Below are positions 45,005 through 55,689 of a stretch of 64,000 nucleotides of DNA, piece after piece. Made by a program: the position numbers and the translations under genes. The stretch is from Cryobacterium sp. BB307 (GTDB taxonomy: Bacteria; Actinomycetota; Actinomycetes; Actinomycetales; Microbacteriaceae): assembly GCF_012274275.1 (NCBI RefSeq), contig NZ_JAANZA010000002.1:744001-808000 (forward strand). Reading direction: 5' to 3'. The notes under the pieces are model-generated. The model was not told where the DNA came from. It made no database searches and saw only the letters and a list, made by a program, of their open reading frames with translations. Position 1 is the first letter of the stretch; the number at the start of each line of letters is the position of its first letter.

Positions 45005-46047
45005 GGCGCCACCGCGTTGAGCGGGAGCCCGGTGCCCTCCGGCAGCCCGAGCGCGACGTTTGCTGCCTGGATCGCCGCGCCCGCGGTGCCCTTCGTGAGG
45101 TTGTCGATGGAGGTGACGGTCACGACCCGGCCAGCTGCCTCGTCGACCGCGAAGCCGACCAGTGCGGTGTTGGCGCCAACGGTGTCAGAGCTCTTCGGGA
45201 ACTGCCCTGCCGGCAGCAGCTGCACGAACGTCTCGTCCTCGTATGCGCGCTCCCATGCGGCGCGCGCCTCGGCGGCGCTGATGCCCGGTGCGAGGCGTGC
45301 AGTCGACGTTGCGAGGATGCCGCGCGACATCGGCACGAGCACCGGTGTGAAGGAGACGGTCACGTTCCGCCCGCCCGCGGCGGTCAGGTTCTGGCGGATC
45401 TCGGGCGTGTGTCGGTGCACGCCGCCGACCGCGTAGGCGCTAGCCGAGCCCATGATCTCGCTTGCCAGCAGGTGCGGCTGCAGGCTCTTACCCGCGCCGG
45501 AGGTGCCGACCGCGAGCACGGCCACCACATCGTCGGCCATGATGACGCGATCCCGGATGCCGGGAGCCAGTCCCAGCGTGATCGCGGTGACGTTGCATCC
45601 GGGTACCGCGATGCGGTGGGCGCCGGCGAGACGGTCGCGCTGCTTGCTGCCGTCGCCGAGCACCAGCTCTGGAAGTCCGTAGGTCCATGCCCCGTGGTAC
45701 TCGCCGCCGTAGAACTTCGCCCAGTCCTCTTCGCTCGTCAGCCGGTGGTCGGCGCCGCAGTCGATCACGAGCGTGGACGCGGGAAGGCTCTCGGTCAGCG
45801 CCCCGGACTTGCCGTGCGGCATCGCCATGAAGACGACGTCGTGGCCAGCGAGCAGGTCGGGCTTGGTCTCCTGCAGCACGAGCTTCTCGTAGGAGCGCAG
45901 GTGCGGGTGCACCGCGAGCAGCGGCTGGCCGGCGTTCTGGTTCGCGGTGACCGTTCGCACGTCGAGTTCAGGGTGTGCCGCGAGCAGGCGCAGCAGTTCG
46001 CCGCCTGCGTAGCCGCTTGCGCCGGCTATTGCTACCGAAAAAGCCAT
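45001..46047 (-). CDS. argC: N-acetyl-gamma-glutamyl-phosphate reductase
   Basis: 348 aa. NADP-binding [20 protein letters not shown], substrate-binding [11 protein letters not shown], catalytic cysteine in [20 protein letters not shown]. First gene of argCJBDFGH. Begins 30 nt after the pheT stop with no obvious terminator or ARG-box-like palindrome between, so some read-through from pheST is possible. Confidence 0.97.
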   Translation of the reverse strand: MAFSVAIAGASGYAGGELLRLLAAHPELDVRTVTANQNAGQPLLAVHPHLRSYEKLVLQETKPDLLAGHDVVFMAMPHGKSGALTESLPASTLVIDCGADHRLTSEEDWAKFYGGEYHGAWTYGLPELVLGDGSKQRDRLAGAHRIAVPGCNVTAITLGLAPGIRDRVIMADDVVAVLAVGTSGAGKSLQPHLLASEIMGSASAYAVGGVHRHTPEIRQNLTAAGGRNVTVSFTPVLVPMSRGILATSTARLAPGISAAEARAAWERAYEDETFVQLLPAGQFPKSSDTVGANTALVGFAVDEAAGRVVTVTSIDNLTKGTAGAAIQAANVALGLPEGTGLPLNAVAP

Positions 46048-46077
46048 CCTCTAAATCTACCGTCCGACCTGGGAGCC

Positions 46078-48588
46078 TCAGTCGCGAAGGCTCGCGCCGT
46101 GCCGCTCGGCCGCGACGGCAACGCCCGCGAGCTTGGTCTCGGTCGCCTCCGCCGCGGTGAGCGTGCGGTCGGGCGCACGGAACCGCAGGGCGAACGTGAG
46201 CGACTTCGCGCCATCCGGAAGGCCGGTCCCGCGGTAGTCGTCGACGAGGTGAGCCTGCTCGAGCAGTTCGCCCGCGCCGTCGATCAGTGCAGTGAGCACG
46301 TCATCCGCCGGCACCGCCTGGTCGACGACCAGTGACACATCCTGTGTGGCCGCCGGGTAGCCGGAGATCGGGGTCGGCACAACTTCTCGCGGTGCCAGGT
46401 CGATCAGCGCACCCAGGTCGAGCTCGACAACGGCGACGACGCGTGGGAGGTCGTGCTCCTCGGCAAGCGCGGGCAGCAGCTCGCCGGCGAATCCGACGCG
46501 AGTTTCGTCGACGAGGAGCTCCGCTGTGCGGCCCGGGTGCAGCGCGGCGTGGCTGCCCTGACGGATGCGCAGCTCGGCGCCGACCGCGAACGCCACCTGA
46601 TGGGCGGCGTCAAGCGCGTCGCTGAGTCCCGCGGGAACGGCACCCTGACCGGGCTGACGTTCAATGGTGTTGCCGACGAACAGCGCGCCGATCCGCAGCG
46701 GCTGCTGCGGGATCTGCTCGGCCAAAGCGGCGAGCTCGTCATCGCTCGGCTTGGCCGTTCCGCTCGGGATCGTCGCCAGTCCGTAGCGACGCTCCGGGTC
46801 CCGCAGGTACACCACGCCCGCCTCGAAGATCCGCAAGTCGACGAAGCCGCGGGACAGGTTGCGCCTGGCGATGTCGATGAGCCCGGGGACGAGGCTCGTG
46901 CGCAGCTCGGGTGACGTCGGGTCGAGCGGGTTCACGAGGGTGAACGCGTGCGCAGGCGAGCCGTCAGGGGTTCCGAACGTCGCGTTGGCTGCGGTCGTGA
47001 CGAACGGGTAGGCGAGCACCTCGGTGAGCCCGGCCGCCGCGAGCGTATTCGCGGCGGCGCGACGCAGCCGCTGCTCCCGCGTGAGACCGCGGCCGGGCGG
47101 CGCGACCGGAAGCACGGATGGGATGCGGTCGTAGCCGACGATTCGCGCAGCCTCTTCCGCCAGGTCTGCTTGGTCGAGCAGGTCGGGGCGCCATGTTGGC
47201 GGCGTTACCGTGAGTCCGCCGTCAACCGGCTGGACAGCCGCGCCGATCTGGGTCAGGGCGTTCAGGATCTCGCCGTCAGCGAAGTCGGCACCGATGATGC
47301 CGTTGACGTAGCCCTGCGGCAGGAAGATCGACTCGCGCTCCGGAACCTCGCCGACGCGGTACACCGCGCCGGTGTCGGTGCCGCCGGCGAGTTCGACGAG
47401 CAGCTGGGCGACTCGCGCTGCAGCCGGCTCGGCCACAGCGGGGTCCACGCCCCGCTCGAAGCGGCGGCTCGCCTCGCTGGGCAGCTTGTGCCTGCGTGCG
47501 GTACGGGCGATCGACACTGAGTCGAAGCTGGCGGCCTCGATCAGCACATTGGTGGTGCTGTCGCTGATCTCGGTGGTTGCCCCACCCATGACGCCTGCGA
47601 GCCCGATCGGCCCGGAGTCGTCGGTGATCAGCAGGTCCTCGGGGCTGAGTGTGCGCTCCTTGTCGTCGAGCGTCGTGAGCTTCTCGCCCGGCGTCGCACG
47701 GCGCACCGTGATGCCACCGGTGAGCTTGTCGAGGTCGTACCCGTGGATCGGCTGCCCGAGCTCGACCATCACGTAGTTGGTGATGTCGACGAGCAGCGAG
47801 ATCGACCGGATGCCCGCAAGCGCCAACCGCGCGACCATCCAGGCCGGGGTCGGCCGGCTCGGGTCGACGTCGCGAACCACGCGGGTCACGAAGATGGAGC
47901 AGCCGACGCGGCCGCGGATCGGAGAGCGGTCGTCGACGGACACCGGAACCGGCGTCTCCTCGACTGCGGTGCGGGCATCGTCAGCCGGCAGGTGTTTCGC
48001 CGGGTCGCGGAATGCCGCGCCGGTCGCGTGCGAGTACTCACGGGCGATGCCGCGGATCGACAGCGCGTACCCGCGGTCGGTGGTCACGTTGACCTCGACC
48101 GCCCAATCGTCCAGGCCGAGCAGGCGGATCGCATCCGTGCCCGGCTCCGGGTCGAGGCCCAACTCGGCGAGGCGCAGGATGCCGTCGTGGTCCTCCCCGA
48201 TGCCGAGTTCGCGGACCGAGGCGATCATGCCGTCGGAGACGTGGCCGTAGGTCTTGCGCGCGGAGATCGGGAACGGGCCGGGCAGCACGGCACCGGGCAG
48301 CGACACAACGACCTTGTCGCCGGCGTGGAAGTTGTGCGCGCCGCACACGATCCCCCGGGGCTCACCATCGCCCACGTCGACCTGGCACCAGCGGATCGTC
48401 TTGCCGTTGCTCTGCGGTTCGTCGACGTACTCGAGCACCTGCCCGACGACGACCGGTCCGGTCACGTCGAAGCCGTAGGCGCTCTCCTCCTCCAGGCCGA
48501 CCTTGACCAGGGCGGCCTGCAGCCCCTCAGCGGTGATGTCCTCGGGGACATCAACGTACTCACGCAGCCAGCTGATCGGGACGCGCAT
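46078..48588 (-). CDS. pheT: Phenylalanyl-tRNA synthetase beta subunit
   Basis: 836 aa. Starts MRVPISWLREYVDVPEDITA; contains the tRNA-binding OB domain (about 40-150), B3/B4 editing domain, B5 domain and a C-terminal anticodon-binding FDX-ACB domain (ISGYPAATQDVSLVVDQAVP). Forms alpha2-beta2 with PheS. ATG overlaps the pheS stop by 1 nt (TGATG). Confidence 0.97.
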   Translation of the reverse strand: MRVPISWLREYVDVPEDITAEGLQAALVKVGLEEESAYGFDVTGPVVVGQVLEYVDEPQSNGKTIRWCQVDVGDGEPRGIVCGAHNFHAGDKVVVSLPGAVLPGPFPISARKTYGHVSDGMIASVRELGIGEDHDGILRLAELGLDPEPGTDAIRLLGLDDWAVEVNVTTDRGYALSIRGIAREYSHATGAAFRDPAKHLPADDARTAVEETPVPVSVDDRSPIRGRVGCSIFVTRVVRDVDPSRPTPAWMVARLALAGIRSISLLVDITNYVMVELGQPIHGYDLDKLTGGITVRRATPGEKLTTLDDKERTLSPEDLLITDDSGPIGLAGVMGGATTEISDSTTNVLIEAASFDSVSIARTARRHKLPSEASRRFERGVDPAVAEPAAARVAQLLVELAGGTDTGAVYRVGEVPERESIFLPQGYVNGIIGADFADGEILNALTQIGAAVQPVDGGLTVTPPTWRPDLLDQADLAEEAARIVGYDRIPSVLPVAPPGRGLTREQRLRRAAANTLAAAGLTEVLAYPFVTTAANATFGTPDGSPAHAFTLVNPLDPTSPELRTSLVPGLIDIARRNLSRGFVDLRIFEAGVVYLRDPERRYGLATIPSGTAKPSDDELAALAEQIPQQPLRIGALFVGNTIERQPGQGAVPAGLSDALDAAHQVAFAVGAELRIRQGSHAALHPGRTAELLVDETRVGFAGELLPALAEEHDLPRVVAVVELDLGALIDLAPREVVPTPISGYPAATQDVSLVVDQAVPADDVLTALIDGAGELLEQAHLVDDYRGTGLPDGAKSLTFALRFRAPDRTLTAAEATETKLAGVAVAAERHGASLRD

Positions 48589-49634
48589 CACACCACCATC
48601 CCGAACTGCTGCGAGAAGCGGATATCGCCCTCGACCATGTCCCTCATGTCGTTCAGTTCGTTGCGGAACTGGAGGGTGCGCTCGACGCCCATGCCGAACG
48701 CGAAGCCCTGGTACTCGTCCGGGTCGACTCCGGCCGCGCGCAGCACGTTCCGGTTGACCATGCCGCATCCGCCCCACTCCACCCAGCGGGCTCCGCCCTT
48801 GGCACCGGGGTGCCAGACGTCCATCTCTGCGCTCGGCTCGGTGAACGGGAAGAAGTTGGGGCGCAGCCGGATCTTCGCCTCGGCGCCGAACATGTTGCGC
48901 GCGAAGTGCTCGAGCGTGCCGCGCAGGTTCGCCATGGTCAGGCCACGGTCGATCGCGATGCCCTCGATCTGGTGGAACACCGGCGTGTGGGTGGCGTCGA
49001 GCTCGTCCTTGCGGAACACCTTGCCGGGCGCGATCACGTAAACCGGCAGTTCACGCTCCAACAGGCTGCGGATCTGCACCGTCGAGGTCTGGCTGCGCAG
49101 CACAAGCTGCGAATCGGCGGGGTCTACGAAGAAGGTGTCCTGCAGGCTGCGGGCCGGGTGGTCGGCGTCGGTGTTGAGGGCGTCGAAGTTGAACCACTCG
49201 TGTTCGAGCTCCGGGCCTTCTGCGATCTCCCAGCCCATGCCGACGAACACGTCCCCGATGTGCTCCATGAGCAGGCTGAGCGGATGCCGCGCACCTGCCG
49301 TCCAGCGCGACGGGACGGCCGTTACATCAACCGCTTCTGCGGCGAGTCTCGCGGTCTCCTCGGCCTCGAACAGTTCGGCCTCACGCGCGGCGATCGCCTG
49401 GTTGACTCGGGCGCGCGCCTGACCGACGAGCTTGCCGGATGCTGCCTTCTGGTCGTTCGGCACGTCGCGCAACCGCGAGTTCAGCTGCGCGAGCGGCGAA
49501 TTCTCCCCTGCGTGGGCGGAGCGCGCCGACTTCAGCTCGCTCAGCGTCTCGCACTCGCGGATGGCCGCGAGGGCGTTCTCGACTGCTTCGGCTACTGCGT
49601 GTTCAGGAATAACGGGTTCAGGCACGAGACCCAA
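48588..49634 (-). CDS. pheS: Phenylalanyl-tRNA synthetase alpha subunit
   Basis: 348 aa class II synthetase. N-terminal coiled coil, then RHPLSLLMEHIGDVFVGMGW, the motif 2 region GKVFRKDELDATHTPVFHQI and motif 3 GFAFGMGVERTLQFR. A GTG at 49625 (VPEPVIPEHAVAEAV) is an alternative start. Not immediately next to the SpoU methyltransferase gene, as it often is in relatives: a four-gene ABC importer lies between. Confidence 0.97.
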   Translation of the reverse strand: MGLVPEPVIPEHAVAEAVENALAAIRECETLSELKSARSAHAGENSPLAQLNSRLRDVPNDQKAASGKLVGQARARVNQAIAAREAELFEAEETARLAAEAVDVTAVPSRWTAGARHPLSLLMEHIGDVFVGMGWEIAEGPELEHEWFNFDALNTDADHPARSLQDTFFVDPADSQLVLRSQTSTVQIRSLLERELPVYVIAPGKVFRKDELDATHTPVFHQIEGIAIDRGLTMANLRGTLEHFARNMFGAEAKIRLRPNFFPFTEPSAEMDVWHPGAKGGARWVEWGGCGMVNRNVLRAAGVDPDEYQGFAFGMGVERTLQFRNELNDMRDMVEGDIRFSQQFGMVV

Positions 49635-49636
49635 GT

Positions 49637-50563
49637 TTAGTGGCCCGGGTCGGGCGGCCGATCCCGCTCCAGCACCGGCAGCGTGATCGCTCGCGTTCCC
49701 TCAGCACCCAACGCCATCGGAACGTTCAGATCCGCCTTACCGAGCCGCGGACCGCTGCGGCGCGCGACAAACCGGGCGATCCACGAGACCGTCAGGTTCA
49801 ACGCCAGGTAGATGACCAACCCGACGACAAACAGCGTGAACATGTAGCGGCTGCCGTAGAAGTTGCGGTTGTTGCTGATCGTGCGCGCAAGCTCCGGGTA
49901 GCTCACGATGTACGCGAGCGATGTGTCCTTCAGCAGCACGACGAGCTGGGCCAGGATGATCGGCAGCATCTGCCGGAAAGCCTGCGGGAACTCGATCAGG
50001 ATCCATGACTTCATCGGGGTCAGGCCGACGGAGAGGCCCGCCTCGCGTTGTCCGCGAGGAAGCGACCGGATGCCGGCGCGCAATGCCTCGCCGATGATCG
50101 CACCGTTGTACAGCGCCAGGCCGAAGACACCGGACCAGTACGAGCCTGCGGTGAAGACGAGGAACACGAAGAAGATCATGAGCAGCACAGGGATGCCGCG
50201 GACGAACTCCAGGATCACACCGGTTACCACTCGCACCCAGGTGATCCGCGCGGCTCGACCGAACGAGAACAGGATGCCGATCATGAGGGCGAGAACAGCG
50301 GCGACCGCCGCCATGCGAAGCGTGTTGACAGTGGCTTCGCCGAATGACTGCCAGACGACCGGGTCGGCCATGATGTCCCAGCGCGACGGATCGAACATGC
50401 CGGGGGTGGTGACGCCGCTGGTCTCGTTCACACGCGGTGCAGCAAGCGTCACGTACATCCAGAAGAAGAACGCGATGATCACAATGACACCGACGATGGA
50501 CGCGATCATCGAGCGGCGACGGGTTTTCGGTCCCGGCGCGTCATAGAGAACGGTCAGGCTCAT
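49637..50563 (-). CDS. Amino-acid ABC transporter permease (GluD-like)
   Basis: 308 aa. N-terminal helix (SMIASIVGVIVIIAFFFWMY), a large exported loop with VNETSGVTTPGMFDPSRWDI, then the permease core with EAA loop GQREAGLSVGLTPMKSWILI. HisM/GlnP-type polar amino-acid permease family. ATGA overlap with the other permease; forms the heterodimeric channel of a glutamate/glutamine-type importer. Confidence 0.9.
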   Translation of the reverse strand: MSLTVLYDAPGPKTRRRSMIASIVGVIVIIAFFFWMYVTLAAPRVNETSGVTTPGMFDPSRWDIMADPVVWQSFGEATVNTLRMAAVAAVLALMIGILFSFGRAARITWVRVVTGVILEFVRGIPVLLMIFFVFLVFTAGSYWSGVFGLALYNGAIIGEALRAGIRSLPRGQREAGLSVGLTPMKSWILIEFPQAFRQMLPIILAQLVVLLKDTSLAYIVSYPELARTISNNRNFYGSRYMFTLFVVGLVIYLALNLTVSWIARFVARRSGPRLGKADLNVPMALGAEGTRAITLPVLERDRPPDPGH

Positions 50564-51207
50564 CTCATCACCACCACTCTCTTCTCGATGGCGCCCGCGA
50601 TGAGTCCGAGGGGAACCGTAATGCACAGATACAGCAGCGCCGCGTACAGCAGGATCAGGATGACCGCGTCTGGGTTGTCACGCGCGCCAGCGTTGGTCTG
50701 CTTGAAGAGCTCGTCGACGAAGAAGATCCCGGCGACCGAGGTGTTCTTGGTGAGTGCGATGAAGACGTTGATGAGTGGTGGCACAACCATGCGTCCCGCC
50801 TGCGGAAGAACGACGAGACCGACCGTCTGGGTGAAACCCATGCCGATGCTTCGCGCGGCCTCCGCCTGCCCGACCGGCACGCCGTTGAAGCCGGAACGGA
50901 TCGCCTCGGCCACAAACGGTGACGTATAGGCGGTAAGCCCGATGAGGGCTAGCGGGAAGTAGTCGAGGTCGGAGCCGAGAATCGGCAGCACGAGCGCACA
51001 GAACATGAGCACGAGCAACAGGGGCACGTTCCTGAGGACCTCGGTGTACACGGTCGCGAAAGCGCGAAGCGACGGCACCGGGGAGATCCGCATGACCGCA
51101 ATGATCGCTCCGACGATGAAGGCTCCGATTCCGGAGATCACCAGCAGCTGCAGGGTGGTCCAGAATCCCGCAAGGTATGCCGGCGTCACGTCAATGATCG
51201 CGTCCAT
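50560..51207 (-). CDS. Amino-acid ABC transporter permease (GluC-like)
   Basis: 215 aa with about five helices and the EAA loop VGQAEAARSIGMGFTQTVGL. HisM/GlnP-type permease, partner of the downstream permease. Preceded by a strong hairpin after the binding-protein gene, which probably lowers permease expression relative to the binding protein. Confidence 0.9.
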   Translation of the reverse strand: MDAIIDVTPAYLAGFWTTLQLLVISGIGAFIVGAIIAVMRISPVPSLRAFATVYTEVLRNVPLLLVLMFCALVLPILGSDLDYFPLALIGLTAYTSPFVAEAIRSGFNGVPVGQAEAARSIGMGFTQTVGLVVLPQAGRMVVPPLINVFIALTKNTSVAGIFFVDELFKQTNAGARDNPDAVILILLYAALLYLCITVPLGLIAGAIEKRVVVMR

Positions 51208-51232
51208 GCATCCCCTCTCCCAACTGTGTGGT

Positions 51233-51272
51233 CACGGTGGGCCCACCCGCTGGCGCGGATGGGCCCACTGTG
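51233..51272 (-). terminator. Hairpin between binding-protein and permease genes (attenuator)
   Basis: GTGGGCCCA (51237-51245) pairs with TGGGCCCAC (51260-51268), and flanking CAC/GTG extend the stem. Located 8 nt after the binding-protein stop. Typical of partial terminators or mRNA stabilisers in ABC importer operons. Confidence 0.6.
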
Positions 51273-51279
51273 GTGTGAC

Positions 51280-52149
51280 TTAGTAGCGGTTGACTGCCGG
51301 GGGCTCCGGTGTCTTCAGCACCTTGCCCGCGGTGGACTCCCACGCGGCCACCCAACTGCCATCCTCGTACGCTGCTTCGAGCACGTCGTTGATGAAGTTG
51401 CGGAACTCGTCGTCATCGAGCGCGAGGCCGATGCCGTAGGGCTCCTCGGTGAACGGGTTGCCGACAACCTCGAACTCGCCCTCATTCTGGTCGGCGAGGC
51501 CGGCCAGGATGACGTTGTCGGTGGTGACGGCAATCACGCGGTCCTGGCGCAGCGGCTCAAGGCAGTTCGAGTACGTGTCGCTCGTGATGAGGTTCACCCC
51601 GTACTCGGCGATGTTCTTCTCTGACGTCGAACCCGCGACGCTGCAGACGTTCTTGCCCTCGAGGTCCGCGGGGCCGGTGATGCCCTCGGGGTTGCCCGCG
51701 AGAACGAGGATGTCCTGACCAGCGTTGTAGTACGGCCCGGCGAACGAGACAACTTCCTTGCGGGCGTCGTTGATCGTGTACGTCGCGATGACGATGTCGA
51801 CGGTGCCGTTCTCGATGAACGCCTCACGGTTCGCCGAAACGGTCTCAACCCACTCGATGCCGTCCTCGGGGATGCCGAGCGCTGCTGCAACGAGCTTGCC
51901 GATTTCGACATCGAATCCGACGGGCTTGCCGTCAGGGCCAACCAGGCCGAACAGCGGCTGGTCGAACTTGGTGCCGATCTTGATCGTTCCGGCCTCGTTG
52001 AGCGCGGCCATCGTTGTGCCGGCCTCGAACTCGACCTCGGTGTTGGGCTCGGGCGCGGTGCCCGGGGTGCCAGTGTCGGCGCAGCCTGCGAGCGCGAGTG
52101 CGCCCGTCAAAGCCATTGCTGAAATCATCAGACCCTTTTTGAGTCTCAT
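51280..52149 (-). CDS. Amino-acid ABC transporter substrate-binding lipoprotein (GluB-like)
   Basis: 289 aa. Signal peptide LKKGLMISAMALTGALALAG with lipobox LAGC; mature SBP_bac_3 fold with TIKIGTKFDQPLFGLVGPDG, KPVGFDVEIGKLVAAALGIP and the hinge GIALDDDEFRNFINDVLEAA. Similar to GluB, a glutamate-binding protein of corynebacteria, but the exact ligand cannot be read from sequence. GGAGG upstream of the ATG. Confidence 0.9.
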   Translation of the reverse strand: MRLKKGLMISAMALTGALALAGCADTGTPGTAPEPNTEVEFEAGTTMAALNEAGTIKIGTKFDQPLFGLVGPDGKPVGFDVEIGKLVAAALGIPEDGIEWVETVSANREAFIENGTVDIVIATYTINDARKEVVSFAGPYYNAGQDILVLAGNPEGITGPADLEGKNVCSVAGSTSEKNIAEYGVNLITSDTYSNCLEPLRQDRVIAVTTDNVILAGLADQNEGEFEVVGNPFTEEPYGIGLALDDDEFRNFINDVLEAAYEDGSWVAAWESTAGKVLKTPEPPAVNRY

Positions 52150-52185
52150 GGTTCCTCCTAGATGCTGTGTTTCTTAGCTCACCGG

Positions 52186-52938
52186 TCAGTGAGTAAGGAT
52201 CTTCGAGAGGAAATCCTTCGCTCTCGGCGTCTGCGGGTTCGAGAAGAACTGCTCGGGGGTGGCTTCTTCGACGATCTCACCCTCGGCCATGAACAGCACG
52301 CGATTGGCAGCCTTGCGCGCGAAGCCCATCTCGTGGGTGACGACGACCATGGTCATGCCGTCCTTTGCCAGCCCGATCATCACCTCGAGCACCTCGTTGA
52401 TCATCTCCGGGTCGAGCGCACTCGTCGGCTCGTCGAGCAGGATCAGCTTCGGGTCCATGGCAAGTGACCGCGCGATGGCGACACGCTGCTGCTGCCCGCC
52501 GGACAGCTGGGAGGGAAGCTTGTTCGCCTGGTTGGCGACACCGACGCGCTCGAGGAGCTGCATCGCCTGCTTGTCGGCATCCGCTTTGCTCATTCCGCGC
52601 ACCTGGCGGGGGCCGAGCGTGACGTTCTCGAGCACGGTCTTGTGCGCGAACAGGTTGAACGACTGGAAGACCATGCCGACATCGGCGCGCAACTGGGCGA
52701 GTCCCTTGCCCTCTTCGGGCAGCTTCTTGCCGTCGATCGTGATCGTGCCCGAGTCGATCGTCTCGAGGCGGTTGATCGCTCGACAGAGCGTCGACTTGCC
52801 GGAACCGCTCGGGCCGATCACCACGACGACCTCGCCGCGACGGACGGTCGTGTTGATGTCCTTCAGCACATGAAGATCGCCATAGTGCTTATTGACCTCG
52901 TCGATCACAACGAGAGGATCGGTTGCGCTTCCTTGCAT
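52186..52938 (-). CDS. Amino-acid ABC transporter ATP-binding protein (GluA-like)
   Basis: 250 aa. Walker [21 protein letters not shown], signature [20 protein letters not shown], Walker [21 protein letters not shown], switch histidine [20 protein letters not shown]. High similarity in pattern to GlnQ/GluA. First gene of the importer operon. A weak promoter pair (TTGACC at 52969-52974, TCAACT at 52945-52950 on the minus strand) precedes it. Confidence 0.93.
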   Translation of the reverse strand: MQGSATDPLVVIDEVNKHYGDLHVLKDINTTVRRGEVVVVIGPSGSGKSTLCRAINRLETIDSGTITIDGKKLPEEGKGLAQLRADVGMVFQSFNLFAHKTVLENVTLGPRQVRGMSKADADKQAMQLLERVGVANQANKLPSQLSGGQQQRVAIARSLAMDPKLILLDEPTSALDPEMINEVLEVMIGLAKDGMTMVVVTHEMGFARKAANRVLFMAEGEIVEEATPEQFFSNPQTPRAKDFLSKILTH

Positions 52939-53008
52939 TTGATCAGTTGACCACAGCGCGCACTATGCGGTCAAACCAAAACGCCGGTTGTGATCGACGT
53001 GAGATGCG

Positions 53009-53821
53009 TCAGGCCGAGCGGTGCGCGAATGCCGACTCGTACAGGCAGACGGATGCCGCGGTCGCGAGGTTCATCGATTCGGCGTTGCCGTAGATCGGCA
53101 CGGTGAGAACGCGGTCGACCAGCGACAGGTGCTCGTCCTCGAGTCCGTGGGCCTCGTTGCCGAACAGCCACGCGGTCGGCCCGGCAAGCACACCCGAGAT
53201 CCGCGACTGAAGCAGGTCGTCACCCTTGACATCGGCGGCGATCACCTGGAGACCGGCGGCGCGAGCGCGCTCGATGACCGTCTCGAGATCGGCGCCGACC
53301 GCGATCGGCACATGGAAGATCGAACCGGTCGAGGCCCGCACCACCTTCGGGTTGTAGAGGTCGACCGTGCGCCCGGTGAGGATCACGCCGTCAGCACCCG
53401 CCGCATCCGCTGCCCGGATGATGGTGCCGGCGTTACCAGGGTCGCGCACCTCTTCGAGAATGGCCACGAGCTTCGCGTGCCCCGGGCGGAGGATGTCCTT
53501 CACCGCGGTCGGGAACTGGGCGCACACCGCGACGATGCCCTGCGGCGTCACGGTGTCGGCCATCGAGTCCAGCACCTGCTCGCTGACGAACTCGACATCG
53601 ACCCCCGCGTCGACCGCGGTCTGGGCGATGTCGGTGTAACGGTCGAGCGCCGTCGGCGTCGAGTACAGCTCAACGACCAGTTCTGGTCGGTACGCGAGGG
53701 CCTCGGCTACCGCTTGCGGTCCCTCCAAAAGGAACAGCCCGGTCTCAGACCGGGCTGCCTTGTTGGAGAGCTTGGCAACCGCTCGAACCCTCGGTGACCG
53801 TGGATTGTCGATGATCGCCAT
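53009..53821 (-). CDS. SpoU-family RNA 2'-O-methyltransferase (TrmH-like)
   Basis: 270 aa. N-terminal substrate-binding domain (LFLLEGPQAVAEALAYRPEL) and the SPOUT motifs: LEEVRDPGNAGTIIRAADAA (motif 1), WLFGNEAHGLEDE (motif 2) and YGNAESMNLATAASVCLYES (motif 3). Methylates ribose in rRNA or tRNA; exact site not determinable. Follows rplT by 10 nt, the common order infC-rpmI-rplT-SpoU methyltransferase. Confidence 0.92.
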   Translation of the reverse strand: MAIIDNPRSPRVRAVAKLSNKAARSETGLFLLEGPQAVAEALAYRPELVVELYSTPTALDRYTDIAQTAVDAGVDVEFVSEQVLDSMADTVTPQGIVAVCAQFPTAVKDILRPGHAKLVAILEEVRDPGNAGTIIRAADAAGADGVILTGRTVDLYNPKVVRASTGSIFHVPIAVGADLETVIERARAAGLQVIAADVKGDDLLQSRISGVLAGPTAWLFGNEAHGLEDEHLSLVDRVLTVPIYGNAESMNLATAASVCLYESAFAHRSA

Positions 53822-53831
53822 GTAAGAAATA

Positions 53832-54224
53832 CTACTTCGCTGCGGTCTCCCGGGGCGCCGAGGTGTCGGCCGGAAGAGCGGCCTTGGCGGCCTCGACGAT
53901 CGACGCGAAGGTCGCAGGCTCGTTGACCGCGAGCTCGGCGAGGATGCGACGGTCGACCTCGATGCCGGCCAGGTTCAGGCCCTGGATGAAGCGGTTATAG
54001 GTCATGCCGTTCGCGCGTGCGGCGGCGTTGATGCGCTGGATCCACAGGCGGCGGAAGTCGCCCTTGCGTGAACGGCGGTCACGGTACGCGTAGACGAGCG
54101 AGTGGGTGACCTGCTCCTTCGCCTTGCGGTAGAGACGCGAACGCTGGCCGCGGTAGCCGGATGCGCGCTCGAGGATGACGCGACGCTTCTTGTGGGCGTT
54201 GACGGCCCTCTTCACTCTTGCCAT
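53832..54224 (-). CDS. rplT: 50S ribosomal protein L20
   Basis: 130 aa. [40 protein letters not shown], then [20 protein letters not shown] are near-universal L20 sequence. The C-terminal tail beyond about residue 118 ([16 protein letters not shown]) is an unstructured extension. Assembly protein of the 50S subunit; L20 often regulates infC-rpmI-rplT expression. Confidence 0.98.
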   Translation of the reverse strand: MARVKRAVNAHKKRRVILERASGYRGQRSRLYRKAKEQVTHSLVYAYRDRRSRKGDFRRLWIQRINAAARANGMTYNRFIQGLNLAGIEVDRRILAELAVNEPATFASIVEAAKAALPADTSAPRETAAK

Positions 54225-54258
54225 TTGTGTAAGTTCCTTATCGTGTCTTCGGCCGCAG

Positions 54259-54445
54259 TTACTTGCCGAGAAGCTTCTTGATGTTCTTGACGTCGGCAGG
54301 CGCGATGACCTGGTCCTGGTTCAGGCGACGCTTGCGCTGGCCCGACTTGACCTCAAGGTTGTGGCGCATGCCCGCCTGCTGCTTCATGACCTTTCCGCTG
54401 CCGGTGACCTTGAACCGCTTCTTGGTCCCCGAGTGGGTCTTCTGC

Positions 54446-54453
<8 letters not shown>
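54259..54453 (-). CDS. rpmI: 50S ribosomal protein L35
   Basis: 64 aa: [60 protein letters not shown]. Start ATG 54453 lies 8 nt inside the infC end (translational coupling); the longer frame to 54525 is spurious. Confidence 0.98.
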
Positions 54454-55066
<613 letters not shown>

Positions 55067-55069
<3 letters not shown>

Positions 55070-55080
55070 AGGGAGCTCCT
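55067..55080 (-). promoter_or_regulatory. infC ribosome binding site with ATC start codon
   Basis: On the minus strand GAGGAG (about 55080-55075) is followed by CTCCCT and then ATC. The ATG contained in the overlapping AATGAGGAG is out of frame. This placement decides the start of infC. Confidence 0.75.
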
Positions 55081-55338
55081 CATTCGTGAAAATCTGCTGC
55101 CAAACCGAAAAGCGGATGCTTATCCGGAGCGCGAGAGAGGAAACCCACCTGCCGCGCTTGAGAATTCTCACGCGGCAACGGCACCCAAACCTACCCCCGG
55201 ATTGCGCCGGCGGCGGAGTGCCATTCGACCCGGTAACCTTGATGAGGCGGTCAACGCGGGTGGGAGAATCTCCACTTTCGCACCGAGAACACGTAATCGT
55301 TTCTCAGGGCCCGGACGATTCTAACAGAGGATGCACTG

Positions 55339-55689
55339 ATGAGCGACACCTTCACCGACGACCTGGGCAACGACGCTGCCCGCGATATCGCGGATGTCCC
55401 CGCGGTCGAGGTCATCAACACCGTCGCGATCCACCTGCTGAGCGCTGCCGCAGTCAAATGCGGCCTCGCCGACGACCCCGAGTCGCAGACCGACCTCGAT
55501 GAGGCGCGCAAGCTCATCAACTCCCTGGCCGGTCTGGTCACCGCGGCCGCGCCGGAGCTCGGCGACCACCACGCTCGTCCACTGCGCGACGGGTTGCGAA
55601 GCGTGCAGCTCGCGTTCCGAGAGGCGTCGGTGATCCCGGATGCTCCAGGCAAGGGTCCCGGGGAGAAGTACACCGGCCCGGTCAACTAG
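55339..55689 (+). CDS. DUF1844 family protein
   Basis: 116 aa. DUF1844 core: VEVINTVAIHLLSAAAVKCG, then DLDEARKLINSLAGLVTAAA and a conserved-looking PLRDGLRSVQLAFREAS. Function unknown; the gene is a regular divergent neighbour of infC in actinobacteria. Good Shine-Dalgarno (AGAGGA). The 270-nt gap to infC holds both promoters and the infC leader. Confidence 0.85.
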   Translation: MSDTFTDDLGNDAARDIADVPAVEVINTVAIHLLSAAAVKCGLADDPESQTDLDEARKLINSLAGLVTAAAPELGDHHARPLRDGLRSVQLAFREASVIPDAPGKGPGEKYTGPVN

